Source of the DNA: Faecalicatena contorta
Lineage (GTDB): Bacteria > Bacillota > Clostridia > Lachnospirales > Lachnospiraceae
NCBI RefSeq assembly: GCF_039521745.1
Contig: NZ_BAAACT010000004.1
DNA: 64,000 nucleotides
Reading direction: 5' to 3' (one strand)
The notes below the pieces were generated by a model. It made no database searches. It saw only the letters and a program-made list of their open reading frames with translations, and had not been told where the DNA came from. Below are positions 8,968 to 16,609 of this stretch, piece by piece (the stretch's first letter is position 1; each line of letters opens with the position of its first letter). Made by a program: the position numbers and the translations under genes.

Positions 8968-9327
8968 ACGAGTTTTCGCCTTGGCGCGGATGGAGGGGAC
9001 GCCAAGCGAACTGTAAGCGGCAAGCCCTCCGGCCTGTATGGTCGGTTTAAAATCCTGACCGCTTAACGAAGAAGCTCTAAGAGACCCAGAGGCACCCGGA
9101 AGGGCACATCCGGCATGCGCTGAAAAAATTGATATTTTTTCAGCACAGGCCGGATTGACAATTGATTTCGGAGAATCAATCGTCATCCCTTCCGGATGCC
9201 TCCGGCTCTCTAAGAGCTTCTAGTCGTCCGCTATAAGGCGTTTTAAACCGACCATACAGGCCGGAGGGCTTGCCGCTTACAGTCCGCTTGGCTGGTTCAT
9301 CCGGTCGGCAGTAAAGAACTCGTTCCC
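8968..9327. repeat. Giant Y-shaped inverted repeat 1
   Basis: The left arm (9001-9104) and right arm (9187-9292) are imperfect inverted copies over about 105 bp, with weaker pairing outward to about 8968 and 9327. The enclosed 82 bp hold two further hairpins, 9108-9155 and 9161-9180, so a single strand would fold into a long stem ending in a three-way junction. It lies between small-RNA copies 1 and 2. Open frames inside are composition artefacts. It has the same architecture as the repeats at 52740 and 53167. Confidence 0.85.
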
Positions 9328-9426
9328 AAGTTGTGAGCCCGAAACGGGGGCGGCGGATAGGATTGGCTATGCGCATTGCGCACCTTGCTTAAAGGGATAG
9401 GAGCATACAGCTAATACATTAAGAAC

Positions 9427-9569
9427 AGCGAAAACCCCTGCAGTATCGGCTGCAGGGGTTTCGTTGTTTTTATAGTTATCTAAAGGAATGAGAGTAAAGT
9501 GTGACGTCCTGGGCTTCCCCGGACGTCGATACTTTATGAGGGGGGAGATAGTTGTTTATCAACTATCTA
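9427..9569 (-). ncRNA. Repeated small structured RNA, copy 2
   Basis: Second copy of the 142-nt RNA: -10 TATACT (9576-9581), 5' hairpin 9546-9568, central hairpin now GACGTCC..GGACGTC, terminator hairpin 9429-9463 with stem CCCCTGCAG/CTGCAGGGG and loop CCGAUA. Both stems differ from copy 1 by paired changes. Upstream of the promoter is the palindrome CATAAAGTATG, shared with copy 3. It lies convergently after the response regulator gene that starts the sugar locus. Confidence 0.65.
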
Positions 9570-9784
9570 AATACAAGTATAAGGGGTAAATGTGCATAAA
9601 GTATGTCGATTCTATAAAAGAAGTGGAAAAAATATTATAGAATTCTAAAAACTATATTACCAAAGAATACCAGCGCCTCCCGGCGTCAATACGTCGGGAA
9701 GCACTAGTGCACTGTCTCATTGATATTCAGCCAGCTTTCCAGCCATACGGAAGGTGTCATCTCTGTTTTGTCCTAATGGCTCCC

Positions 9785-11308
9785 CTAATGCGAAAGATGC
9801 ATAAATTCTTTCGGTGAATGCCCGCACAATGCTTTGAACCGCTTACTAAAGTAGAAGACATCCGTATAGCCGACCATTTCTGCAACCTCGGCAACCTTAT
9901 ACTGCCTGGTTTTCAGCAGGTTCTTCGCCTCAGTTATGCGCAATGTCGTGAGAAACTGCAGGATAGAAGTATGATTTACCTTTTTAAATACGCTGCCCAT
10001 ATAAGAAACCGTCAGGTTAAAATGCTCTGCCAGATTTGCGACGCTCAATGACGGTTCCTGGTAGTGCTCCAACAGATAATTGATGATACCCTGGCTGAGA
10101 CGAATGTCCGACGGAACCGCGTCGGCACTTTGCATATAATTCATTCCATAGCCGCTTAAGGTAGCCTGAATTTCTTCTAATTGGTATTCCTCCGCTATGA
10201 TAGACTGTGCGTAATCCCGCGGGAGAGGGCGGCAGTTTTTCCGGGAAGAGGACAAAATCGAGAAAACGCTGCATATTTCCATTACAGCCAGATGGAGGTA
10301 ATCAGAGGATTTTGTCATTACAATCGAGCCAAATAAGGTTTCCATATAATCCAGGAATCCGGCCGTGTCCCCGGCGTTGAGAAAGCGTGTCAGGGACTGC
10401 CGGATGGAATCGATGCCGACAGTGCTGTCTGAGGGGGAGTCCGTCTCATCAAAAACCTGGTTCACAGCAGAAGAAGAGAGTTCACCTGCAGCAGAGAAAA
10501 AACGATCGTCCAGCCGATTTAGTGCCTGTTTCCTGTAAGGCAGCCAGTCTGTGTCTGCCGCAAAAAGTTCTCCAAAATAATAAAAATGAGGTTGAGCAAG
10601 TGCACGGAAAAATTTTTTGCAATGATACCGGCAGAGAGGTTCCGGCACATCATCTTCCAGAAAAAGCTGGATATAAAAAATGTGGTCGCTCTCAATAAAA
10701 TATTCGCACTCTATGTCCTCGTCACGCAGGGCAGAAATCAGTTCTCCCGCAGCGGGGGCACTGTCTGTGTCCACATAAAAGGTGTAGAATGCAGAGTAAC
10801 GGATCTTTTCAAATTCACGGTACAGGGCCTGCATGGAATGGAATGTATCTTTTCCACGCAGAACCGCGTTGAGCCGTATATTTTTCTCATAGTGGGAAAG
10901 GCTGTCCAGCCGGTTTTGCTCCTGCCTGCGTTCCTCTATTCTGTGGATGCAGTTTTCGAGAGTAGTGTTTAAAGTATCCGCTTCTACGGGTTTTAGAAGA
11001 TAATCAAATACCTGATAGCGAAGCGTCGTCTGGGCATATTCAAAATCGCTGAACCCGGAGAGGATGATGACCTTAATTTCCGGGTTATTTTCGTGTATAA
11101 ACCGTGCTACATCCAGGCCGGAAACCTTTGGCATACGGATGTCCAGAAGGACGATGTCGGCGTGATGCCCGGACAGATAATCCAAAACGCCCTGGCCATT
11201 TTCAAAATCACCAGCCAGTTCCAGTTGGAGCCCGACGTAATCAATAATCTTAAGTAGTTTTTTGCGAATATAAAATTCGTCGTCTGCAACAATAATATTA
11301 TAGCTCAT
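9785..11308 (-). CDS. AraC-type response regulator (YesN family)
   Basis: A 507-residue regulator. The N-terminal receiver domain (about 3-120) has the acidic pair in ADDEF, the phospho-acceptor Asp in VLLDIRMPK at about 55 and Lys in YLLKP at about 106. The central region is variable, and the C-terminal AraC helix-turn-helix pair is at about 405-505 (VANLAEHFNLTVSYMGSVFKK, then VAEVAEMVGYTDVFYFSKRFK). It overlaps the sensor kinase gene by 11 bp and is translated after it. It is inferred to activate the divergent sugar transporter operon beginning at 13289. Confidence 0.92.
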   Translation of the reverse strand: MSYNIIVADDEFYIRKKLLKIIDYVGLQLELAGDFENGQGVLDYLSGHHADIVLLDIRMPKVSGLDVARFIHENNPEIKVIILSGFSDFEYAQTTLRYQVFDYLLKPVEADTLNTTLENCIHRIEERRQEQNRLDSLSHYEKNIRLNAVLRGKDTFHSMQALYREFEKIRYSAFYTFYVDTDSAPAAGELISALRDEDIECEYFIESDHIFYIQLFLEDDVPEPLCRYHCKKFFRALAQPHFYYFGELFAADTDWLPYRKQALNRLDDRFFSAAGELSSSAVNQVFDETDSPSDSTVGIDSIRQSLTRFLNAGDTAGFLDYMETLFGSIVMTKSSDYLHLAVMEICSVFSILSSSRKNCRPLPRDYAQSIIAEEYQLEEIQATLSGYGMNYMQSADAVPSDIRLSQGIINYLLEHYQEPSLSVANLAEHFNLTVSYMGSVFKKVNHTSILQFLTTLRITEAKNLLKTRQYKVAEVAEMVGYTDVFYFSKRFKALCGHSPKEFMHLSH

Positions 11309-13061
11309 GTTCTGCCCTATCCTCTCCCGGTATTATGATAATAGTTCTAAGACCGCCCTGTTCCCTGTTCTGCATGGTAAGTCCATAGTGATCACCATAA
11401 TACATCTGAATCCGTTTTTGTATGCTTTGGATACCAAAATGCCCTTCCCCGGAAATATCTCGAAGATTCAAAGCTTCTTCAAGTATGCCCGGGCCATTAT
11501 CTTCAATCACGAATTTAATGTCGGAATGATACATCAGCACCTGCACTGTGATATGGCCAAAGCCGTCCAACTCTTTTATGCCGTGATAAATGCTGTTTTC
11601 AATGACTGGCTGCAAAAGCAGCTTCAGGCAGCGGCGACCCCGGATCTCCTCGGGACAATCCACAGTAAAGGAGAATTTGTCCACATAGCGGATCTGCATG
11701 ATATTGACATATGCCTGTGTCAGTTCCAGCTCATCTGCGATGGAGACGATCAGATTACCGCCGCTTAGGCTGTGCCGATAGAATTCGGACAGGTTTGAGA
11801 CAAGCCGGATAAGAAGCGCCGTTTCATCCAGTTCGGCCAGTGACTCAATATTGTCCAGTGTGTTATAAAGGAAATGTGGATTCACCTGCTGCTGCAGAAG
11901 ATCCAGGGATAATTTGTCTTTGGTCTTCTGGGCTACAATCAGATCCTGGGTGAGCTGTTCCTGGGACAAAAGCATACTGTCAAATTCCTGGAATAAAAGA
12001 TGAAAATCCACGTCTTTGGGAGCATTGTTCAGCGGACTCCAGTTTCCCTGCTTTACCTTTTGGATATGTGCTATCAGGAGATACAGCGGTTTTGTAATCG
12101 TTTCGCTGACCTTTCTGGATATCACCATGGAAAATACCAGGAACAGCAGATAAATCAGTACTGTTATCATAAGAATGCGGTACAGCGGCTGGAAAAAGGC
12201 GGAGAGTTTCACTTCATTTACAATAAACCAGTCCAAATCATGGATGTATGAGACAAAACAGATAGACCCATTTCCCGTGTAAAACTGCTTTGGAATGCTG
12301 CCCCCCTGATTCGTGATGGGAGCAAAGGTTTTATTTAACGCATAGGTGCCGTCTGTACTTACAATTTTCCCCGACCGGTCTGTGATCAGAAGTTTACTGG
12401 TTTCTGAGGTATTGGCCGAGTATAGCGCCGCGATATCCTGTTCGGAAATGGAGATCTCAATATAGCCAAGTCTTTTTCCGGTTGCAATCTCATAAAAAGG
12501 GCGCAGCAGAGACAAAGTCTGTATCTCGGTCTTCAGGTTGAAATTGGAAAACTTCTGGGTAATGGCATAAACGCTCTGCCTCTCCGTGCCGATGGCCTTG
12601 AGAGGCGCGGGATATAAAGCGGTTGCGGTTGAAGCAATACAAGTATAATCATCCGCATAAATGGTTGCGGAGTGAATATAGGGAATTGTCTGAAGAAACT
12701 TCCGCATCTCGGAGCGCAGGAGGGTCCGGTCCGCCTCCGTGTATAGTTCAAAGGGGTCTGACCCCTTTGCAGCCTTCGCGTATTTCCGCCTGGAATTTTC
12801 ATACTTGATGACATTTTTTTGTATGATGGTATCACTGATCATCATTCTGGAATAATTGTCCAGAGAATCCAGATAAAAATTCAGCTGCTTGTTCACTGCG
12901 TTCAGCTGCAGGGCGGAGGATTCCGCCTGTACAGAGAAAAAATGGCCGTAAAAAATAAGGGACATGATAATAAGGAGCAGGACGGTCACGGAGGTGGTCA
13001 GGCTGCACATAGAGAGAAAAAATTTGGTTTTGAGGGGGGCTTCCCGTTTTTGAATCTTCAT
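11298..13061 (-). CDS. YesM-type sensor histidine kinase
   Basis: A 587-residue sensor with a first membrane segment at about 14-38, extracellular sensor domain to about 285, a second membrane segment at about 290-312, HAMP-like linker, His_kinase box QQQVNPHFLYNTLDNIESL (His is the phosphorylation site) and ATPase N-box EDNGPGI. The frame opens at 13115, but a promoter (13096-13122) lies within those first codons and a GCAGGGG site precedes the ATG at 13061, so I start there. Residues AKGSDPF in the sensor domain are encoded by a palindromic repeat (12748-12770). The partner is the regulator at 9785. Confidence 0.9.
   Translation of the reverse strand: MKIQKREAPLKTKFFLSMCSLTTSVTVLLLIIMSLIFYGHFFSVQAESSALQLNAVNKQLNFYLDSLDNYSRMMISDTIIQKNVIKYENSRRKYAKAAKGSDPFELYTEADRTLLRSEMRKFLQTIPYIHSATIYADDYTCIASTATALYPAPLKAIGTERQSVYAITQKFSNFNLKTEIQTLSLLRPFYEIATGKRLGYIEISISEQDIAALYSANTSETSKLLITDRSGKIVSTDGTYALNKTFAPITNQGGSIPKQFYTGNGSICFVSYIHDLDWFIVNEVKLSAFFQPLYRILMITVLIYLLFLVFSMVISRKVSETITKPLYLLIAHIQKVKQGNWSPLNNAPKDVDFHLLFQEFDSMLLSQEQLTQDLIVAQKTKDKLSLDLLQQQVNPHFLYNTLDNIESLAELDETALLIRLVSNLSEFYRHSLSGGNLIVSIADELELTQAYVNIMQIRYVDKFSFTVDCPEEIRGRRCLKLLLQPVIENSIYHGIKELDGFGHITVQVLMYHSDIKFVIEDNGPGILEEALNLRDISGEGHFGIQSIQKRIQMYYGDHYGLTMQNREQGGLRTIIIIPGEDRAEHEL
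12748..12770. repeat. Palindromic GGGGTC/GACCCC repeat inside the sensor kinase gene
   Basis: CAAAGGGGTCTGACCCCTTTG forms a near-perfect hairpin. On the minus strand it reads in frame as Ala-Lys-Gly-Ser-Asp-Pro-Phe-Glu in the extracellular domain. The same palindrome occurs at 34728-34771 and, slightly altered, at 44871-44893. Confidence 0.85.
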
Positions 13062-13095
13062 ATATACCCCTGCTTTCTGTAGTGGTAAAATTACT

Positions 13096-13122
13096 ATAAT
13101 ATGTATCTTTTTCATATGTCAA
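13096..13122 (-). promoter_or_regulatory. Promoter of the sensor kinase / regulator operon
   Basis: On the minus strand, TTGACA (13122-13117), 15-bp spacer and TATTAT (13101-13096). The spacer is short. Its position inside the longer frame decides the start of the kinase at 13061. Confidence 0.5.
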
Positions 13123-13288
13123 GAATATCGGACGAGGTTTATTTTTTTACCGTGGAAATGTACATGCCGCCTAGATTTTGTCCATTTTAATATGCCTGGT
13201 TTGCGGTTAGAATAACAGCATAAAGCAGCCGGGGTACATCCCGGCGGGTTAATAGTAATGACAAAACATAGGAGAGAAAAGGAGAATT

Positions 13289-14638
13289 ATGATGGCAAGA
13301 CAAAGACATGTAAAGAAGAAAGTCATATCCATGCTGCTGGCGGCAGCGCTTGGTGCGACAATGTTAGCAGGATGCACAAGCGGTAGTAAGGAAGCTGCGG
13401 ATAAGGGGAAAGAGACGGAGGATAAGGTGACAATCCGTATCTTAACAAGAATTGCAGGAACCTCCAAACAGACGCAGATCTACAATGAGATACTGGACGA
13501 ATTCAAGGAAGCACATCCAGAGGTTGAGATTGTGGATAACTCTCAAAGTGAGGAAAGTGCGTTTAATAATTTGATTGCTTCTGATATTGCCTCCGGCGAT
13601 ATGGCAAATATCTTCCGGATTCAGGGTGTTGCCAATCTGGCGGATTATATTGATAACGGCCTGATTAAGGACGTATCAGATTATCTGGAAAAAGACCAGG
13701 AATGGGGCGGAGGTTTCACAGAGGGCGCGCTGAATTACTTTAAAGTTCCGGGCCACGATGGGGTATATGCAATTCCAATGGAATCCGGTACGATTAGTTT
13801 TTACTATAATAAGGAGCTTCTGAGCAAGGCCGGGATCGATAAATTTCCGGAGACCTGGAACGAGCTGCTGGACGCAGTTGCAAAACTCAAAGAGACGGGC
13901 GTAATTCCGATTGCAATGGGCGCACAGTCCACTTATATGGCTGGACATCTGCATGATTCCATTTTTTACAAATGGCTGGGGACGGATGCTGCAAAAGAGC
14001 TTGGAAGCAGAGAAATGAACTGGACGGATCAGGGTGTGGTAGAGACTCTGCAGTTTGTGAAAGATCTGATCGATGCAGGTGCGTTTGACCCCAATGCGGC
14101 TGGTCTTACCGATGAGATGGCGCTCACCCAGTTCCGGGAGGGACAGGCAGCTATGGTTCTGACCGGGCTTTGGAACAGTGACAGCTTTTTGGATGAGACG
14201 CTGACCCCGGTTTCTGATCAGATTGAGACTGCAAATTTCCCGTATTTTGAGGAAAAGCCAGAGTTTAAAAATGAAAATATGCAGACAATTGGTTCCTATA
14301 TGGTCAGCGGTCAGCTGGAAGGAAAAGAGCTGGATCTGACAATGGAGCTGATCCAGATGCTGACTGATAAAGATGCGGCCAAGAGATTTGCCGAGGAGGC
14401 AGGCGTTCTGATCCCGAGAAATGACATCGATCTGGATGAGACAAAGGTTCCAAGGCTTCTGGCGGACAATATCAAACTCTGTGAGAATAATACCGGTATC
14501 GGAGTAGATGTGTTTGATTTTGACCCGATCCCTTCTATGATGGATCGGACAAGGAATTCTATTGTGAGTATGTTTATCAATGCATCGGCGGAAGATGCGG
14601 CAAAAGAAATTCAGGCAGAAGTGGATGCGGCACAGTAA
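13289..14638 (+). CDS. Sugar ABC transporter substrate-binding lipoprotein
   Basis: A 449-residue family 1 extracellular solute-binding protein. Signal sequence (KKKVISMLLAAALGATML) ends in lipobox LAGC, so Cys is lipidated and anchored outside the membrane. The mature part has the usual family segments (EEFKEAHPEVEIV, FYYNKELLSKAGIDKFPETWNELL, GQAAMVLTGLWN). The ATG at 13289 and the one at 13292 share the GGAGA site. The ligand is unknown, probably an oligosaccharide given the neighbouring glycosidase. First gene of an operon divergent from the YesM/YesN pair. Confidence 0.92.
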   Translation: MMARQRHVKKKVISMLLAAALGATMLAGCTSGSKEAADKGKETEDKVTIRILTRIAGTSKQTQIYNEILDEFKEAHPEVEIVDNSQSEESAFNNLIASDIASGDMANIFRIQGVANLADYIDNGLIKDVSDYLEKDQEWGGGFTEGALNYFKVPGHDGVYAIPMESGTISFYYNKELLSKAGIDKFPETWNELLDAVAKLKETGVIPIAMGAQSTYMAGHLHDSIFYKWLGTDAAKELGSREMNWTDQGVVETLQFVKDLIDAGAFDPNAAGLTDEMALTQFREGQAAMVLTGLWNSDSFLDETLTPVSDQIETANFPYFEEKPEFKNENMQTIGSYMVSGQLEGKELDLTMELIQMLTDKDAAKRFAEEAGVLIPRNDIDLDETKVPRLLADNIKLCENNTGIGVDVFDFDPIPSMMDRTRNSIVSMFINASAEDAAKEIQAEVDAAQ

Positions 14639-14668
14639 ATGAAAGCCATCTGTCCGGGAGATGCGGCT

Positions 14669-14742
14669 TGGGCCCGCGTTCCCGGAGGGTGGCTCGTTTT
14701 ATACCTCTGGGCATACCCTAAGGCAGGGTGCGCGGGCGCCCA
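14669..14742 (+). terminator. Attenuating hairpin between binding-protein and permease genes
   Basis: TGGGCCCGCG (14669-14678) pairs with CGCGGGCGCCCA (14731-14742) around a structured loop. No strong U-tract follows, so it more likely protects the upstream message or reduces read-through, giving more binding protein than permease. Confidence 0.5.
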
Positions 14743-14764
14743 CTGGATGAGGAAGGAGAGGAAA

Positions 14765-15655
14765 ATGCTCAAAATTAAAAATAAGAAGGATATACTGACG
14801 GTTTTAGTTTTTCTGCTTCCGGCAGTGCTGATATATACCGTGTTCCAGATTATTCCGCTGGTGCAGGCGGGGTATTTTTCGGTAACGAACTGGAACGGGA
14901 TTGCCGGTTCTGCAATCGAGTTTGCCGGATTGGAAAACTTTAAAACTATATTTAAAAGCCCGGATTTCTTGCTTGCGCTGAAGAACATGTTTAAGATGGT
15001 TGTTTTCAGTGTCGTGTTCCATACTCCGGCTGCGCTGCTCCTGGCAGTGGCTCTGAACACGAGGTGCAGGGGGGTTCGCATATTTAAAGCCATGTATTTT
15101 GTGCCTACGGTGTTCCCGTTATCGGCTGTCGGTCTGATGTGGTATTTCATATTCATGCCCACGGGTGCAATCAACGCGTTTTTAGATGTGATCGGCCTTT
15201 CCGATATGATGGCTCCATGGCTGGTCAATGAAAGCACGGCTATGAATTCGATCATCTTTGTGAATATCTGGGCTGGTATTGGCTATTATATGGTGATTTT
15301 ACTGGCCGGACTGACGTCGATCCCGGAGGATGTGTATGAAGCGGCTGCAATTGATGGCGCCGGTCCTGTCAAAAAGTTTTTTTGCATTACGGTACCGATG
15401 CTGAAGGATGTGATTTTTGTCTGCATCTTAATTGATATCATGGGATCGGTAAAGGTCTTTGATTTGGTGTATGCGATGACAGGCGGAGGGCCGAACGGGC
15501 TGACTAATCTGCCCACTACGCTTTTGTACAATGAAGCTTTCAAATATAAACATTATGGTCAGGGCAGCGCCATCGGGATTGTGATCCTTTTGATCTGTCT
15601 TGCAGGAACCCTGGCAACGAATCTGATTCAGGCAAAGATGAAGAAAAACGATTAG
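14765..15655 (+). CDS. Sugar ABC transporter permease (MalF-like)
   Basis: A 296-residue inner-membrane permease with about six membrane segments. The EAA loop that docks the ATPase is visible as YEAAAIDGAGPVKKFFCITVPML near residue 195. The frame opens at 14639, but those codons cover the intergenic hairpin. The ATG at 14765 follows AAGGAGAGG. It pairs with the permease at 15671. No ATPase gene is present, so a shared MsmK-type ATPase is inferred. Confidence 0.92.
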   Translation: MLKIKNKKDILTVLVFLLPAVLIYTVFQIIPLVQAGYFSVTNWNGIAGSAIEFAGLENFKTIFKSPDFLLALKNMFKMVVFSVVFHTPAALLLAVALNTRCRGVRIFKAMYFVPTVFPLSAVGLMWYFIFMPTGAINAFLDVIGLSDMMAPWLVNESTAMNSIIFVNIWAGIGYYMVILLAGLTSIPEDVYEAAAIDGAGPVKKFFCITVPMLKDVIFVCILIDIMGSVKVFDLVYAMTGGGPNGLTNLPTTLLYNEAFKYKHYGQGSAIGIVILLICLAGTLATNLIQAKMKKND

Positions 15656-15670
15656 GAGAAAGGGAGAACG

Positions 15671-16489
15671 ATGAAGAAAAAACGGGTTGGAGTATATATT
15701 TTTCTGTCGGTCATGGCAGTGATGTTCGCAGCGCCGATGCTTTTTACGCTGATGTCTTCACTGAAGACAAAGGTGGAGATCTTCGCCGCTCCATTTGCGC
15801 TTCCCAAAACGCCAATGTGGTCAAATTATATAGATGCGTGGCAGGGAGCCCGGATGAGCCGGTATTTTTTGAACAGTATCATACAGTCAGGAATCACGGT
15901 GATTGTTTTGGGGATCCTGTCTTCTATGGCTGCATTTGTATTATCCAGATTCCGGCTTCGCATCAGTAAAGGGGTCATGCTTTTTTTCCTGATCGGGATG
16001 ATGGTTCCGATGCATACGGTGCTGGTACCGATATCCTATATGATTGGGAAGCTGAATCTTTCCGATAATATACCGGCACTGATCTTGGTATATGTTGCCT
16101 TTGGGCTGCCATTTAGCATTTTGGTCCTGACCAATTTTATGCGGGGGGTGAACCGTTCCCTGGAAGAGGCGGCGCTGGTGGATGGGGCAAATTATGTCCA
16201 GATCTACTGGAAGGTGATGCTGCCGATGACAAAGCCGGCGATTGCTACGGTATCTATCTTTAATTTTCTGAACGCGTGGAATAATGTTATTTTTCCGCTG
16301 ATTTTTATCAAGGATAATGATCTTAAGCCGGTGGCTCTTGGAATTCTTAATTTCAATGGGGAGAGAGGCACCGAATATGGGCTGATGATGGCGGCAATCG
16401 TCATTACGGTAGCCCTGCCGATGTTCATTTATATGCTGTTCCAGGAAAAGGTAGAGGGCGGGCTTGCCGCAGGGGCAGTGAAGGAGTAG
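15671..16489 (+). CDS. Sugar ABC transporter permease (MalG-like)
   Basis: A 272-residue carbohydrate permease of the MalG type with about six membrane helices and EAA motif LEEAALVDGANYVQIYWKVMLP at about 162. It starts 15 bp after the MalF-like gene with AGGAGAAAGGGAG upstream. The two permeases form the heterodimeric channel for the binding protein at 13289. Confidence 0.92.
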   Translation: MKKKRVGVYIFLSVMAVMFAAPMLFTLMSSLKTKVEIFAAPFALPKTPMWSNYIDAWQGARMSRYFLNSIIQSGITVIVLGILSSMAAFVLSRFRLRISKGVMLFFLIGMMVPMHTVLVPISYMIGKLNLSDNIPALILVYVAFGLPFSILVLTNFMRGVNRSLEEAALVDGANYVQIYWKVMLPMTKPAIATVSIFNFLNAWNNVIFPLIFIKDNDLKPVALGILNFNGERGTEYGLMMAAIVITVALPMFIYMLFQEKVEGGLAAGAVKE

Positions 16490-16609
16490 GTATGCCAAGG
16501 GAACCCCAAAACCCATGCCCCGGAAGGGCGGATTTGCAGCAAGCTGCAAAATAAAGGAAACAGACTGGAAAGGCCGGCTGAAAACATACAGAGCAGAAGG
16601 AGACGTAAA

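Noticed and set aside
8935..9376. Open frames of 66-83 residues inside giant repeat 1
   Set aside because: They arise from inverted-repeat sequence, have no ribosome sites, and code in mirrored fashion on both arms.
8728..9652. IS200/IS605 ends with omega-RNA for the repeated element
   Set aside because: No TnpA or TnpB gene or remnant nearby, and each copy has its own promoter and terminator consistent with a stand-alone small RNA.
16490..16609. Terminator between the second permease and the glycosidase gene
   Set aside because: Short hairpins (TTGCAGC/GCTGCAA) exist but no U-tract follows, and an operon continuing into the glycosidase gene is more likely.
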